Positions 41,805-51,665 of a DNA stretch of 64,000 nt are shown one piece after another; positions within the stretch are counted from its first letter, which is position 1; each line of letters opens with the position of its first letter. The translations under genes and the position numbers were made by a program. This stretch comes from Actinomadura sp. K4S16 (GTDB lineage: Bacteria > Actinomycetota > Actinomycetes > Streptosporangiales > Streptosporangiaceae): assembly GCF_008327685.1 (NCBI RefSeq), contig NZ_BDDE01000010.1, positions 1,116,001 through 1,180,000 of the forward strand, in the 5' to 3' direction. The notes under the pieces were generated by a model, which was not told where the DNA came from, did no database searches, and worked only from the letters and a program-made list of their open reading frames with translations.

Positions 41805-43403
41805 TCACCGGTGGGCCGCCGCCTGCTCCGCCCGGTCCGCCTTGGCCGCCTTGGCCGCGGCGGGCTCGGGCCCGGCCGTGCAGCTCTGGTCCGGTCCGGG
41901 CCGGCTCGCGGGGAGCCTCCCGGCGTCGAGATAGGCGGCGACGGCCCCGTCGACGCACTTGTCATCGGACAGCGAGACGCCGTGGTTGTGCCCGCCGGCC
42001 TGGACGAGCAGCCGGGACGTCGGGAACAGGCCGTGCATCTCAAGCGCGCCCGGATACGGGGTCGCGGCGTCCTCGGTGGCCTGCACCATCAGGATCGGCG
42101 GCAGCGCGGGGCCGCCCTCCACCCGCGGCGGCGGGCCGCCGGGAATCCCCCAGAAGGCGCAGGGCGCGTTGTACCAGGTGTTGCTCCAGGTCTCGAAACG
42201 GTAGCCCTGGCGGTAGAGGCGCTCGCTGTCGGCGTGCCAGCGCCCCCAGTCGCGCGGCCAGGCGGCGTCGCGGCACTGGACGGCGCTGTAGACCGTGTAG
42301 TTGTTCTGCTCGAGCCGCGACGGGGGCTGCCACGCCTTGCGCAGCGGCGCCGGGTCGTGCCGGACGGCGTAGGCCGACAGCGCCCTCGCGTGCGCGGCCC
42401 AGCCGTAGTCGCCGTAGCCGTCGGCGAGGAACACGTCGTCCAGCTCGGAGGGCCCGATCCGCCCGTCGAGCGGCTTGGCCTTGAGCTCGGCCCGCACCCT
42501 GGCGTAGGCGGCGGCGACCTCGGCTCCGGAGCCCCCGAGCCGGTAGGCCGCGTGGTGGCGGGCGATCCAGGCGAAGTACGCGTTGATGCGCTTCTCGAAG
42601 GCGACGTTCTGGTCGAGGTTGTCGCCGTACCAGACCCCGCTCGGCCGGACGACGCTGTCGAGCACCATGCGGCGGACCCGCTGCGGGTACATCGTCGCGT
42701 ACACCGCGCCGAGGTACGTGCCGTACGAGTAGCCGAAGTAGTTGATCTTCTGCTGGCCGAGGGCGGCGCGGACGGCGTCCATGTCGCGGGCCCAGTCGGC
42801 GGTGCCCATGTGCGGAAGGATCCTGCCGTACCGGCGGGCGCAGTCGTCGGCGTACCGCCGGGCCCCGTCCTTCCAGGCCTCCTCCTCCGCCGCGCTCGCG
42901 GGGACGGCGTCGGGGCGGGCGCGGCCCGGGTTCTGGTACTTCGGGTCGCAGACGAGTTCGGGCTCGCTGGCGCCGACGCCGCGCGGGTCGAAGCCGATCC
43001 AGTCGTAGGACGCGGCGACCCGCTTCGGCAGCGAGTCCGTGAAGAAGGCGGGCAGGTCGCGCCCGTGCGCGCCGGGCCCGCCCCGGTTGAGCAGCACCAC
43101 GCCCTGGGACCGCGGCGCGGTGTGCGGGGCGCGGGTGAGTCCGAGGGTGATCTGCTCGCCGGCCGGGTCGGCGTGGTCGAGCGGCACCCGGAGGGACGCG
43201 CACTGCAGGCCCTTGAGCCGGGCGCCCTCCACCGGGTCCTTGGCGGGGCAGGGCTTCCAGGCGAGGCCGGCGGGCCTCGGCTCGGGAGGGGGCGCGGGCG
43301 CGGCGGCCACGGGCGCCCCCAGTGCGGCGGCCCCGGCGACCGCGAGCGCGGCCGCGACGGCCGCCGTCACCGCCACGGCCCTCTTTCCAGCGTCGGTCAG
43401 CAC
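41805..43403 (-). CDS. Secreted alpha/beta hydrolase, tripeptidyl aminopeptidase-type (S33), copy 1
   Basis: Protein of 532 aa from GTG 43403. Long Ala-rich signal (KRAVAVTAAVAAALAVAGAA). Catalytic domain with nucleophile S226 (FGYSYGTY), oxyanion NRGGPGAHG, Asp D445 (ATEDAATP), His H472/H474 (GGHNHG). The C-terminal domain common to Streptomyces tripeptidyl aminopeptidases is present. Cleaves tripeptides from N-termini of proteins outside the cell. More divergent (NRGGP for NPGGP, Pro/Arg-rich) than copies 2 and 3. Confidence 0.88.
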   Translation of the reverse strand: MLTDAGKRAVAVTAAVAAALAVAGAAALGAPVAAAPAPPPEPRPAGLAWKPCPAKDPVEGARLKGLQCASLRVPLDHADPAGEQITLGLTRAPHTAPRSQGVVLLNRGGPGAHGRDLPAFFTDSLPKRVAASYDWIGFDPRGVGASEPELVCDPKYQNPGRARPDAVPASAAEEEAWKDGARRYADDCARRYGRILPHMGTADWARDMDAVRAALGQQKINYFGYSYGTYLGAVYATMYPQRVRRMVLDSVVRPSGVWYGDNLDQNVAFEKRINAYFAWIARHHAAYRLGGSGAEVAAAYARVRAELKAKPLDGRIGPSELDDVFLADGYGDYGWAAHARALSAYAVRHDPAPLRKAWQPPSRLEQNNYTVYSAVQCRDAAWPRDWGRWHADSERLYRQGYRFETWSNTWYNAPCAFWGIPGGPPPRVEGGPALPPILMVQATEDAATPYPGALEMHGLFPTSRLLVQAGGHNHGVSLSDDKCVDGAVAAYLDAGRLPASRPGPDQSCTAGPEPAAAKAAKADRAEQAAAHR

Positions 43404-43614
43404 CTTCGCTTTCTACCGGTGGGACGGCCCGGAGTCGCGCATCCCGGGATCGCGCGATTCCACCCCCAAACGAGACCACCCCCGACAAGTCCCGAAAAGC
43501 GAACGCGGCGCGCCCGGCCTGCCCCGGAGAGGGGGCGGGCCGGGCGCGCCGCGCGACGGCGCGCTACCCGGGTGCCGTGCTACCCGGGGCTACCCGAGCG
43601 CCATGCGCCCGAGC

Positions 43615-43644
43615 GCTGTGCCACTGAACGCTGTGCCACTGAAC
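43615..43644. repeat. 15-bp tandem repeat, two copies, next to the copy 2 stop codon
   Basis: GCTGTGCCACTGAAC is repeated exactly at 43615-43629 and 43630-43644, directly next to the stop codon of copy 2 at 43646. Degenerate CTACCCGG repeats lie just left. Non-coding. Confidence 0.8.
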
Positions 43645-43645
43645 G

Positions 43646-45247
43646 CTACGGGCGTCCGACCGGAAGGTCCTTGCCCGCGGAGGCCCGCGCGGCCTTCGCG
43701 GTCATGGCCGTCGGGTCGGGGTCGTTCAGCACCGGGACGGCCTTGCAGTAGGCGTCCGGACCGCGGTGGCTCGCCGGCAGCGCGCCGGTGTCGAGGTACG
43801 CCGCGACCTTGTCGTCCAGGCACGCGTTGCCGTTGAGCGTGTTGGCGTGGGTCTTTCCGCCGACCTCGAACACCAGGCGCGAGGACGGGAAGACCTTGTG
43901 CATCTCCAGGCCGCCCGCGACCGGGGTGGCCGCGTCCTGGGTGGACTGGACGAGCAGCATCCCGGCAAGGCCCTTGGCGCCCTTCAGCTTGAACTCCGGC
44001 CCGCCCTGGAACGGCCAGAAGGCGATCGGGGCGTTGAACCAGACGTTGCTCCAGGTGTTGAACCGGTAGCCCTGCCGGTAGAGCTTCGCGGCGTCGTGGT
44101 GCCACTTGCTCCAGTTGCGCGGCCACCGGGCGTCGGCGGCCTGGACGGCGTTGTAGACGGCGAAGCCGTTGTCGTCGCCGCCGGGGCTCATCCAGTCGAG
44201 GAGGCCGGAGGCGTCGTTGTCGTTGACCCACGCCGAGAGCGCCTGCGCGAACGGGATGTAGTAGCCCGTGTTGTAGCCGGCGGACAGCACCGTGTCGTCC
44301 AGCTCGTCCGGCCCCATCTGGCCGCCGATCGGCGCCTTCTTCGCGGCGGCGCGGACGGCGTAGTACTTGGCCTCGACCGCCTTCTCGGTCTTGCCGAGGT
44401 GGTAGAGCGAGTCGTACTTGGCCATCCAGGCCCACCAGGCCTTCATGTTGTGCTCGAAGGCCTTGTCCTGCTCCAGCTGGGCGTCGTACCAGACCGTCTT
44501 CGGGTTGACGTTGCCGTCCAGCACCATCCGGTTCACGCGCTTGGGGAAGAGCGTGGCGTAGGTGGCGCCGAAGTAGGTGCCGTACGAGAAGCCGTACCAG
44601 CTGATCTTGTCCTGGCCGAGCGCGGCGCGGATCGCGTCGACGTCGCGCGCGGCGTCGGTGGTGCGCATGTGCGGCAGCAGCCAGCCGAACTTCTTCGCGC
44701 AGTCCTGCGCGTACTTCCTCGACTTGGCGATCCAGGCCTTCTCCTCCTTGGCGGAGGAGGGGACGTAGTCCGGCCGGATCGGGTCGGAGAAGTGCGGGTC
44801 GCAGGTCAGCGCGGGCTTGCTGGAGCCGACGCCGCGCGGGTCGAAGCCGATGATGTCGTACTTGGCGGCGACGTCCGCGTGCCCGGTGCCGCCGATCCAG
44901 CGGGCGAGGGCCGGCGCGTACTGGAGGCCGGAGCCGCCCGGGCCGCCCGGGTTCACGAACAGGGTGCCCTGGTAGTTCTTGTCGTCGGTGTGCTTGAAGC
45001 GCGACACCGCGATGGAGATCTTGCGGCCGTTGGGCCGGCTGTAGTCGAGGGGCACCTCGACCTGGGCGCACTGCGCCTTGTTCATCGGGTCATTCGGGCC
45101 GCTGACCTCGCACTTGCCCCAGTCGATGCCCGTGGCCGCGACCTTGGCGGCACCGGACCGCCCGGTGTCCGCGCTGGCGGAGACGGCGTACCCCGCCCCG
45201 CCCGCCGCCACGACCGCAGCGGTCGCGACGAGAACGATCCTTTTCAC
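43646..45247 (-). CDS. Secreted S33 tripeptidyl aminopeptidase-type hydrolase, copy 2
   Basis: Protein of 533 aa from ATG 45247. Signal peptide (KRIVLVATAAVVAAGG ... SASA). Nucleophile S221 (YGFSYGTY), oxyanion VNPGGPGGSG, IIGFDPRGVGSSKP, late Asp in STQDAATP, His in GGKTHA. Shares order and spacing with copies 1 and 3; duplication within the locus is the obvious origin. Confidence 0.92.
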   Translation of the reverse strand: MKRIVLVATAAVVAAGGAGYAVSASADTGRSGAAKVAATGIDWGKCEVSGPNDPMNKAQCAQVEVPLDYSRPNGRKISIAVSRFKHTDDKNYQGTLFVNPGGPGGSGLQYAPALARWIGGTGHADVAAKYDIIGFDPRGVGSSKPALTCDPHFSDPIRPDYVPSSAKEEKAWIAKSRKYAQDCAKKFGWLLPHMRTTDAARDVDAIRAALGQDKISWYGFSYGTYFGATYATLFPKRVNRMVLDGNVNPKTVWYDAQLEQDKAFEHNMKAWWAWMAKYDSLYHLGKTEKAVEAKYYAVRAAAKKAPIGGQMGPDELDDTVLSAGYNTGYYIPFAQALSAWVNDNDASGLLDWMSPGGDDNGFAVYNAVQAADARWPRNWSKWHHDAAKLYRQGYRFNTWSNVWFNAPIAFWPFQGGPEFKLKGAKGLAGMLLVQSTQDAATPVAGGLEMHKVFPSSRLVFEVGGKTHANTLNGNACLDDKVAAYLDTGALPASHRGPDAYCKAVPVLNDPDPTAMTAKAARASAGKDLPVGRP

Positions 45248-45347
45248 TTGACCCCCTCAGATCGGCGACTCCGGGCCGGCGCCATGCCGGAGGGGGGTGC
45301 CGCCGATGCGTAGCGGAATGCGGATTTCCTGCGTGTGGCCGGCCATG

Positions 45348-45379
45348 CCGGACCCCGGGGATCGCTCCCCGGGGTCCGG
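45348..45379 (-). terminator. Terminator hairpin after copy 3
   Basis: A 14-bp perfect stem (CCGGACCCCGGGGA with TCCCCGGGGTCCGG) and a 4-base loop, 22 bp beyond the copy 3 stop. Confidence 0.82.
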
Positions 45380-45401
45380 TCCGCATGACCTGCGACCGGC
45401 G

Positions 45402-47057
45402 TCAGCGGATGACGTCGGACTTCAGCTGCGCGGCCTTCAGCGAGCCCGTGCCGCTCAGCGTCCGCGCGGTCGCCGTGGACGGCGGCTTCGGGTCACCGAG
45501 CTGCGGGACGTGGACGGTGCGCGCCGCCGGACGCTCTCCCCGCAGGAAGTAGGCGTCGAAGTAGGCGTCCACCTGGGCGGAGCCGCGGTGCACGATGCAG
45601 TGCGTGCGGTCGCCGTCCTGGACGACCAGGCGCGAGCCCTTGAGCCTGCGGTGCAGTTCCAGCGCGCCCGCGTACGGCGTGGCCGCGTCCGCGGTCGACT
45701 GGAACATGAGGATGTTGTTCGGCAGGTCGCGGGTGTGGCCGATGTTCACCGGCTTGCCGGCCTTGGCGGGCCAGAACAGGCACGGCGCGTTGAACCAGGC
45801 GTTGCTCCACGTCATGAACGGGTGCTTGCGGTTCACACGGTCGTTGTCCCGCTGCCACTTCTTCCAGCTCAGCGGCCACTGCACGTCGGTGCACTCGGTC
45901 GCGGCGTACATCACGTAGCCGTTGTCGTCGGCACCGCCGGACGTCGGGGAACCGAAGGTCCCGACGAAGGTGGAGGTGTCGCCGGTCTTGTAGGCGGCGA
46001 GCCCGGCGGCGTAGCCGTGCCAGATGGCCTGGCTGCGGCGGTAGCCGGCGTTGAGCAGGACGTCGGTCAGCTCGTCGGGGCCGACGGCGTACTCCTGCCC
46101 GTCGAAGGTGGCGTAGGCCGGGTTCGACTTGAGCTTGTTTCGCAGGCCGTAGAAGAAGTCATGGACCTGGCGCTGCGTGCTGCCGAGGTGGTACACCGAG
46201 TCGTACTTGGCGATCCAGCCGAAGTAGTACTCGATGTTCTTGTCGAAGGCGACGTCCTGGTTGAGGTTGGCGTCGTACCAGACGTCGGACGGGCCGACGT
46301 TGCCGTCCAGCACCATCTTGTCCACGCGCTTCGGGTACACGGTCGCGTACGCGGAGCCGAGGTAGGTGCCGTACGAGGCGCCGTAGTAGTCGAGCTTGTC
46401 GTTGCCCAGCGCCTTGCGGATCGACTCCATGTCGTTGACCGAGTCGATCGTCTTGACGTGGTTCAGCAGCCCGGTCGTGTCGGCCTTGCCGCACGCCTCG
46501 GCGTAGCCCTTGGACAGCTTCAGCCACGTGCTGACCGACTTGCGGTCGCCGGTGCCGTAGTCCGGGCGCGGGGCGTTGGTGTAGTTCGGGTCGCAGGTGA
46601 GCGCCGGGACGCTCATCCCGACGCCGCGCGGGTCGAAGCCGATGACGTTGTACGCCTCGCGCATCGGGGCGGAGTTCTGCGCGAACACGCGAGGTCCGAA
46701 CAGGGCGCCGCCGCCGCCCGGGCCGCCCGGGTTGACCACGATGTCGCCCTTGGCCGGACCGGATCCGGTGTGGGGCGTCTTGGTGAGCTGGATCGTGATC
46801 TTCTTGCCGTTCGGCTTGGAGTAGTCCATCGGCACCGACAGCTCGGCGCACTGCACGATCTTGGAGACCGGGTACAGCGCGTCGTAGTAGTCGTGCACCG
46901 TCTGGACGAAGTCCGCGGGGCAGGCGTGCCACTGGGCCGCGGCGGGGTTGAATCCTCCGGCCGTTCCGGCGGAGGGGCTCGCGGCCTGCGCGCTTGTGGC
47001 GGCGAGACCGGTGAGACCGAGCCCGGCCACCGCGGCCACGACAACAGTCCTCTTCAC
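45402..47057 (-). CDS. Secreted S33 tripeptidyl aminopeptidase-type hydrolase, copy 3
   Basis: Protein of 551 aa from ATG 47057. Signal peptide (KRTVVVAAVAGLGLTGLAATSAQA). Nucleophile S228 (YGASYGTY), VNPGGPGGGG, VIGFDPRGVGMSVP, Asp in STADAATP, His in DRTHC. Each of the three copies has its own promoter gap and terminator, so they are tandem but not one operon. Confidence 0.92.
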   Translation of the reverse strand: MKRTVVVAAVAGLGLTGLAATSAQAASPSAGTAGGFNPAAAQWHACPADFVQTVHDYYDALYPVSKIVQCAELSVPMDYSKPNGKKITIQLTKTPHTGSGPAKGDIVVNPGGPGGGGALFGPRVFAQNSAPMREAYNVIGFDPRGVGMSVPALTCDPNYTNAPRPDYGTGDRKSVSTWLKLSKGYAEACGKADTTGLLNHVKTIDSVNDMESIRKALGNDKLDYYGASYGTYLGSAYATVYPKRVDKMVLDGNVGPSDVWYDANLNQDVAFDKNIEYYFGWIAKYDSVYHLGSTQRQVHDFFYGLRNKLKSNPAYATFDGQEYAVGPDELTDVLLNAGYRRSQAIWHGYAAGLAAYKTGDTSTFVGTFGSPTSGGADDNGYVMYAATECTDVQWPLSWKKWQRDNDRVNRKHPFMTWSNAWFNAPCLFWPAKAGKPVNIGHTRDLPNNILMFQSTADAATPYAGALELHRRLKGSRLVVQDGDRTHCIVHRGSAQVDAYFDAYFLRGERPAARTVHVPQLGDPKPPSTATARTLSGTGSLKAAQLKSDVIR

Positions 47058-47257
47058 ATATCCCCCTATCGCGCCGACTCTCGGTTGAGTCAGACATACG
47101 GGTCAATGAGCGAAGATTGTGGCGGTTCCGACTTCCGACCCGACAGGGGCCCATCACAGTGGATGCTGAATCGTGACAAGATCAGCGGAACTCTGTGATA
47201 TCTGCGGACGTTCCGGTCCCGGATGCCCGCCTGCGACACGGGTTCCGGACATGCGAA

Positions 47258-47282
47258 AGCCCCGGGTCGCAGACCCGGGGCT
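47258..47282 (-). terminator. Terminator hairpin after ispG
   Basis: An 11-bp stem (AGCCCCGGGTC with GACCCGGGGCT) and 3-base loop; on the minus strand the stem is followed by a short U-rich TTTCG. Downstream of ispG. Confidence 0.85.
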
Positions 47283-47349
47283 CTGGGGTTTCGCTACGGC
47301 GCCGGCCCGCGGCGCCGGCCGGCAGGCGCGCCGCCGGCAGGCCGCTTCG

Positions 47350-48543
47350 TCAGCCGACCACCACGTCGGCGCCCGGTCCGGAGACCGCGCCGTTCTCGTC
47401 GATCTCGATGCCCATCTCGTCGGCGATGCGCATCGCCTCCTCGATCAGGGTCTCGACGATCTGCGCCTCGGGGACGGTCTTGACGACCTGTCCCTTGACG
47501 AAGATCTGGCCCTTGCCGTTGCCGGACGCGACGCCGAGGTCGGCCTCGCGGGCCTCGCCGGGACCGTTCACCACGCAGCCCATCACCGCGACGCGCAGCG
47601 GGACCGGGAAGTCCTTCAGGCCGGCGGTCACCTGCTCGGCGAGCGAGTACACGTCCACCTGCGCGCGGCCGCAGGACGGGCAGGAGACGATCTCCAGGCC
47701 GCGCTTGCGCAGCCCCAGCGACTCCAGGATCGCCGTGCCGACCTTGACCTCCTCGACCGGCGGCGCGGACAGCGAGACCCGGATGGTGTCGCCGATGCCC
47801 TCCGCGAGCAGCGCGCCGAACGCGACGGCCGACTTGATCGTGCCCTGGAACGCCGGGCCCGCCTCGGTGACGCCGAGGTGCAGCGGGTAGTCGCAGGCCG
47901 CCGCGAGCTTGCGGTACGCCTCGATCATCACGACCGGGTCGTTGTGCTTGACCGAGATCTTGATGTCGCGGAAGTCGTGCTCCTCGAACAGCGAGCACTC
48001 CCACAGCGCCGACTCCACCAGCGCGTCGGGGGTGGCCTTGCCGTACTTCTCCAGCAGCCGCTTGTCCAGCGAACCGGCGTTGACCCCGATGCGGATCGGC
48101 ACGCCCGCGCCCTTGGCGGCGCGGGCGATCTCGCCGACCTTGTCGTCGAACTTCTTGATGTTGCCCGGGTTGACCCGGACGGCCGCGCAGCCCGCGTCGA
48201 TCGCCGCGAACACGTACTTCGGCTGGAAGTGGATGTCGGCGATGACGGGGATCGGCGACTTGCGCGCGATCGCCGGCAGCGCTTCGGCGTCGTCCTGCGA
48301 CGGCACCGCGACGCGGACGATCTGGCATCCGGACGCGGTCAGTTCCGCGATCTGCTGGAGCGTGGCGTTCACGTCGGCGGTGAGGGTGGTGGTCATCGAC
48401 TGCACCGACACCGGGGCGTCGCCGCCGACCGGTACGTCACCGACCATGATCTGCCGGGACTTGCGGCGGGGCGCGATCGGATCGGGCGCCCCCTGCCCGT
48501 CGCCATCGCCGCGGACGCTCGGCATTCCCAGTGAAACGCTCAT
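47350..48543 (-). CDS. ispG: 4-hydroxy-3-methylbut-2-en-1-yl diphosphate synthase (flavodoxin)
   Basis: Protein of 397 aa from ATG 48543 (GGAGAGGG upstream). Converts MEcPP to HMBPP in the MEP isoprenoid pathway. TIM barrel with VQSMTTT, then the 4Fe-4S Cys residues in [11 protein letters not shown] and [10 protein letters not shown]. Last gene of the dxr-rseP-ispG cluster; ends at a terminator. Confidence 0.97.
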   Translation of the reverse strand: MSVSLGMPSVRGDGDGQGAPDPIAPRRKSRQIMVGDVPVGGDAPVSVQSMTTTLTADVNATLQQIAELTASGCQIVRVAVPSQDDAEALPAIARKSPIPVIADIHFQPKYVFAAIDAGCAAVRVNPGNIKKFDDKVGEIARAAKGAGVPIRIGVNAGSLDKRLLEKYGKATPDALVESALWECSLFEEHDFRDIKISVKHNDPVVMIEAYRKLAAACDYPLHLGVTEAGPAFQGTIKSAVAFGALLAEGIGDTIRVSLSAPPVEEVKVGTAILESLGLRKRGLEIVSCPSCGRAQVDVYSLAEQVTAGLKDFPVPLRVAVMGCVVNGPGEAREADLGVASGNGKGQIFVKGQVVKTVPEAQIVETLIEEAMRIADEMGIEIDENGAVSGPGADVVVG

Positions 48544-48658
48544 CCCTCTCCTCATGTTTTCGGCCCCGTACAAAGCCTAGGTGCCCCGCGCGGCTGAGTT
48601 GACGGCACCCGTCGTCCAACAGTGTGACCATATGACCACACTCGGTAAACATCGTGTG

Positions 48659-49858
48659 TCATTCCGGTAGTCGGAGGGGGTTGAGGAGGTCGGCGAGGAT
48701 CAGCAGCACACCGAACCCCACCAGCAGCAGGATGGCCAGGTATGTCAAGGGCATGAGCCGGGTCATGTCCACCGTGCCCGGATCCGGCCGCCCCCTGACC
48801 CGGTTCACGCCCGCCCGTGCCCGCTCGTAGGCGACGACCGCGAGGTGCCCGCCGTCCAGCGGAAGCAGGGGCAGGACGTTGAGCGCGCCGAGGAAGATGT
48901 TCACCGAGACGACGAGCGACAGGTACAGCGTCAGCTTGTCGCGGGCGGAGCTCTGCGAGGAGAAGATCTGCCCCGACACCTCGGTCGCGCCGACCACGCT
49001 GCCGACCTGGCCGCCGGGCGTGCTCCCCCGCTCGGGCGAGAAAAGCTTCGGGACGGCGGACGGCAGGTCCGCCGCGGCCCGCCCGACGCCCGCGAGGGTG
49101 CGGCCGATGCCCTGCCCGGCGAACACGGCCGCGTTGAGCGGCCCGGTCCGCTCGTACCCGGCGCCGACGACCTTCGCCGCCATGCCGACGAACGGCCGCC
49201 CGTCCACGTCCGCGAGCGTGACCGGCAGCGCCACCGGCCGCGCCGCGCCCGGACGCGCGACCACCACGGTGACGGTCTGGCCCGGCTTCGCCGCGTCGAT
49301 CGCCCTGGTGAGGTCGTTCCAGTCGGAGACCGGGGTGCCGTTGAAGGAGACGACGCGGTCGCCCGGGCGCAGGCCGGCCCGCGCGGCCGGGGAGGGCGGC
49401 CGGTCCCCGCCGCAGCCGCCGGACAGCGAGGCGGGCACGCAGCTCGTCACCTGGTCGACGGTGCTGGTCACCGTGCCGGACTCCCGCACCCCGACCGTCA
49501 TGGCCATCGCCATCAGCAGCAGGAACGCGAAGGCGAAGTTGGCGACCACCCCGGCGGCGATGACGACGGCGCGGCGGCCGGCGGGCTGCCGGTAGAACGC
49601 GCGCGGCCGGTCGGCCGGGCTGATCTCCTCCAGCGGCGTGTAGCCGACGATCTTGACGAAGCCGCCCAGCGGGATCGCCTTCACGCCGTACTCGGTCTCG
49701 CCCCGGCGGGTGGACCACAGGGTCGGGCCGAACCCCACGAAGTACTGCGTGGCCTTCATCCCGAACCGCTTGGCGGTGAGCAGGTGCCCGCCCTCGTGGA
49801 GCATCACCGACACCAGCAGTGCCACCACGAAGGCCACCGCGCCGAGGAAGAAGGCCAT
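48659..49858 (-). CDS. rseP: Site-2 protease, intramembrane RIP metalloprotease (RseP/Rip1-like)
   Basis: Protein of 399 aa from ATG 49858. HEGGH zinc motif (HExxH) in helix 1, a PDZ-like domain (about 150-240, RAGLRPGDRVVSFNGTPVSDW), and the second metal motif LDGGH (about 340). Cleaves anti-sigma factors or other membrane proteins to release regulators. Position between dxr and ispG is conserved in actinobacteria. Confidence 0.95.
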   Translation of the reverse strand: MAFFLGAVAFVVALLVSVMLHEGGHLLTAKRFGMKATQYFVGFGPTLWSTRRGETEYGVKAIPLGGFVKIVGYTPLEEISPADRPRAFYRQPAGRRAVVIAAGVVANFAFAFLLLMAMAMTVGVRESGTVTSTVDQVTSCVPASLSGGCGGDRPPSPAARAGLRPGDRVVSFNGTPVSDWNDLTRAIDAAKPGQTVTVVVARPGAARPVALPVTLADVDGRPFVGMAAKVVGAGYERTGPLNAAVFAGQGIGRTLAGVGRAAADLPSAVPKLFSPERGSTPGGQVGSVVGATEVSGQIFSSQSSARDKLTLYLSLVVSVNIFLGALNVLPLLPLDGGHLAVVAYERARAGVNRVRGRPDPGTVDMTRLMPLTYLAILLLVGFGVLLILADLLNPLRLPE

Positions 49859-49894
49859 CGCCCCTCCGGGTTCCTCCCGAGGCGGGTCCCCGGG

Positions 49895-51112
49895 TCAGGC
49901 GGTTGCGGTCAGCTCCCTGGCCCTGGTCCGCGCCCACGCGTCCGCCGCGAGGACGTCGTCGAGCGTCAGGCCGCCGGTGGTGCCCGAACCGTGCTCCTCC
50001 ATTACCCGCGCGACAGTGTCGACTATCCCGAGGAACGGGAGCCGTTCCGCGCGGAACGCGTCCACGCATTCCTCGTTGGCGGCGTTGTAGACGGCGGGGA
50101 CCGTCCCGCCCAGCTCGCCGGCGCGGCGCGCCAGCGCGACGGCCGGGAACGCCTCGTCGTCGAGCGGGAACAGCTCCCAGGTGTGCGCCATGGTCCAGTC
50201 GACGCCGGGCGCGGCGTCCGGCACCCGGTCGGGCCAGTCCATCCCGAGCGCGATCGGCAGCCGCATGTCGGGCGGGCTTGCCTGCGCCAGCGTGGAGCCG
50301 TCGACGAACTCGACCATCGAGTGGATGAACGACTGCGGGTGCACCATGACCTCGATGCGGTCCATCGGGATGTCGAAGAGCAGGTGCGCCTCGATGACCT
50401 CCAGGCCCTTGTTGACCAGGGTCGCGGAGTTGATCGTGACGACCGGGCCCATGTCCCAGGTCGGGTGGTTCAGCGCCTGCTCCGGGGTGACGTCCGCCAG
50501 CTCGTCGCGCCCGCGCCCGCGGAAGGGCCCGCCGCTCGCGGTGAGCACGAGCCGCCGCACCTCCTCGGCCCGCCCGCCGCGCAGGCACTGGGCGAGCGCC
50601 GAGTGCTCGGAGTCGACGGGGACGATCTGCCCCGGCCGCGCCCGCTCCTGCACGAGGGGGCCCCCGACGATGAGCGACTCCTTGTTGGCGAGGGCGAGCG
50701 TGCGACCCGCGTCCAGCGCGGCCAGCGTCGAGGCGAGGCCGAGCGCGCCGGTCACCCCGTTCAGCACCACGTCGCACGGCCAGGCGGCGACCTCGGCGAC
50801 CGCGTCCGGGCCCGCCACGATCTTGGGGATGGGGTAGGCGCCGGAGGCGTAGCCGCGCCGCTTGGCCTCGGCGTAGAAGGCGAGCTGGAGATCCTGTGCC
50901 GCGGACGCCTTGGCCACGGCGACGACGTCGGGACGGAACTCCAGCGCCTGCTCGGCCAGCAGCTCGACCCGCCCGCCGCCCGCCGCGAGCCCCGCCACCC
51001 GGAACCGGCCGGGATTGCGGCGGACCACGTCGAGCGCCTGGGTGCCGATCGATCCGGTGGAGCCGAGGACGACCAGCTCGCGGGCGGCCGCGTCGGGGCT
51101 TGAAGAAGGCAT
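49895..51112 (-). CDS. dxr: 1-deoxy-D-xylulose-5-phosphate reductoisomerase
   Basis: Protein of about 405 aa from ATG 51112 (ATG 51133 possible). First committed step of the MEP pathway, NADPH-dependent. [11 protein letters not shown] nucleotide motif, [16 protein letters not shown] metal site and SGGPFRG active-site loop, and the helical end with [12 protein letters not shown]. Complete by length. Confidence 0.97.
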   Translation of the reverse strand: MPSSSPDAAARELVVLGSTGSIGTQALDVVRRNPGRFRVAGLAAGGGRVELLAEQALEFRPDVVAVAKASAAQDLQLAFYAEAKRRGYASGAYPIPKIVAGPDAVAEVAAWPCDVVLNGVTGALGLASTLAALDAGRTLALANKESLIVGGPLVQERARPGQIVPVDSEHSALAQCLRGGRAEEVRRLVLTASGGPFRGRGRDELADVTPEQALNHPTWDMGPVVTINSATLVNKGLEVIEAHLLFDIPMDRIEVMVHPQSFIHSMVEFVDGSTLAQASPPDMRLPIALGMDWPDRVPDAAPGVDWTMAHTWELFPLDDEAFPAVALARRAGELGGTVPAVYNAANEECVDAFRAERLPFLGIVDTVARVMEEHGSGTTGGLTLDDVLAADAWARTRARELTATA

Positions 51113-51160
51113 CACGCGTCCATTGTCGGGCATCGGACGCGCCGGGACCGCGCGGGCCGC

Positions 51161-51541
51161 TCAGCCGCCGTCCCCGTCGTGGGCGCGCCGCGCCCGCTCG
51201 ACCTTCTCCATGTTCTCGGCGGACCACTCCGCGAGCGCCGCGAAGAGCGGCGCGAGGCTGCGCCCCAGCTCGCTGATCTCGTACTCGACGCGCGGCGGCA
51301 CCTCCGGGTGGTAGGTGCGGACCACGAGCCCGTCGCGCTCCATCTGCCGGAGGCGCTGGGTCAGCACCTTCGGCGTGATCGTGCCGATGCGGCGCTGCAG
51401 CTCCACGAACCGCTGGCGCCCGTACTCGTGCAGCGTCCAGAGGATCGGCGTCGTCCAGCGGCTGAAGACGAGGTCGACCACCGGGGCGATCGGACAGGCC
51501 AGCTCGGGGTCGAGCGCCTCCTCGGTCCTGGCGTCCACCAT
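51161..51541 (-). CDS. HxlR-family regulator
   Basis: Protein of 126 aa from ATG 51541 (GGGAGGT upstream). Winged HTH with ACPIAPVVDLVFSRWTTPILWTL, RFVELQRRIGTITPKVLTQRLRQMERDGLV and a wing VEYEISELGRSL. The N-terminal Cys in LACPI is at the site used for thiol sensing in redox-type HxlR members. Divergent from the NmrA-like gene and the probable regulator of it. Confidence 0.93.
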   Translation of the reverse strand: MVDARTEEALDPELACPIAPVVDLVFSRWTTPILWTLHEYGRQRFVELQRRIGTITPKVLTQRLRQMERDGLVVRTYHPEVPPRVEYEISELGRSLAPLFAALAEWSAENMEKVERARRAHDGDGG

Positions 51542-51569
51542 GGCGACCTCCCGGGTAGTCACTTTCTTC

Positions 51570-51579
51570 TAGGTACCTA
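51570..51579. promoter_or_regulatory. Short palindrome TAGGTACCTA between hxlR and the NmrA-like gene
   Basis: A 10-bp perfect palindrome in the 124-bp divergent region, embedded in an AT-rich stretch with flanking TAGT/ACTA. Suits an HxlR dimer and could control both genes. Confidence 0.6.
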
Positions 51580-51665
51580 CTATATCCAGGATGCTAGCTT
51601 CGCCGGGTCGCACCGCGACGGCGCCGCCCTCCGGCGGCGCCAGTGCAGCTCAGGAGGAGAAAGCA

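Noticed and set aside
40950..43751. 933-codon plus-strand open frame
   Set aside because: Antisense to the GNAT and S33 copy 1 genes; low-complexity composition.
48552..51227. 891-codon minus-strand open frame
   Set aside because: Same strand but shifted frame over rseP and dxr, whose own frames carry all catalytic motifs.
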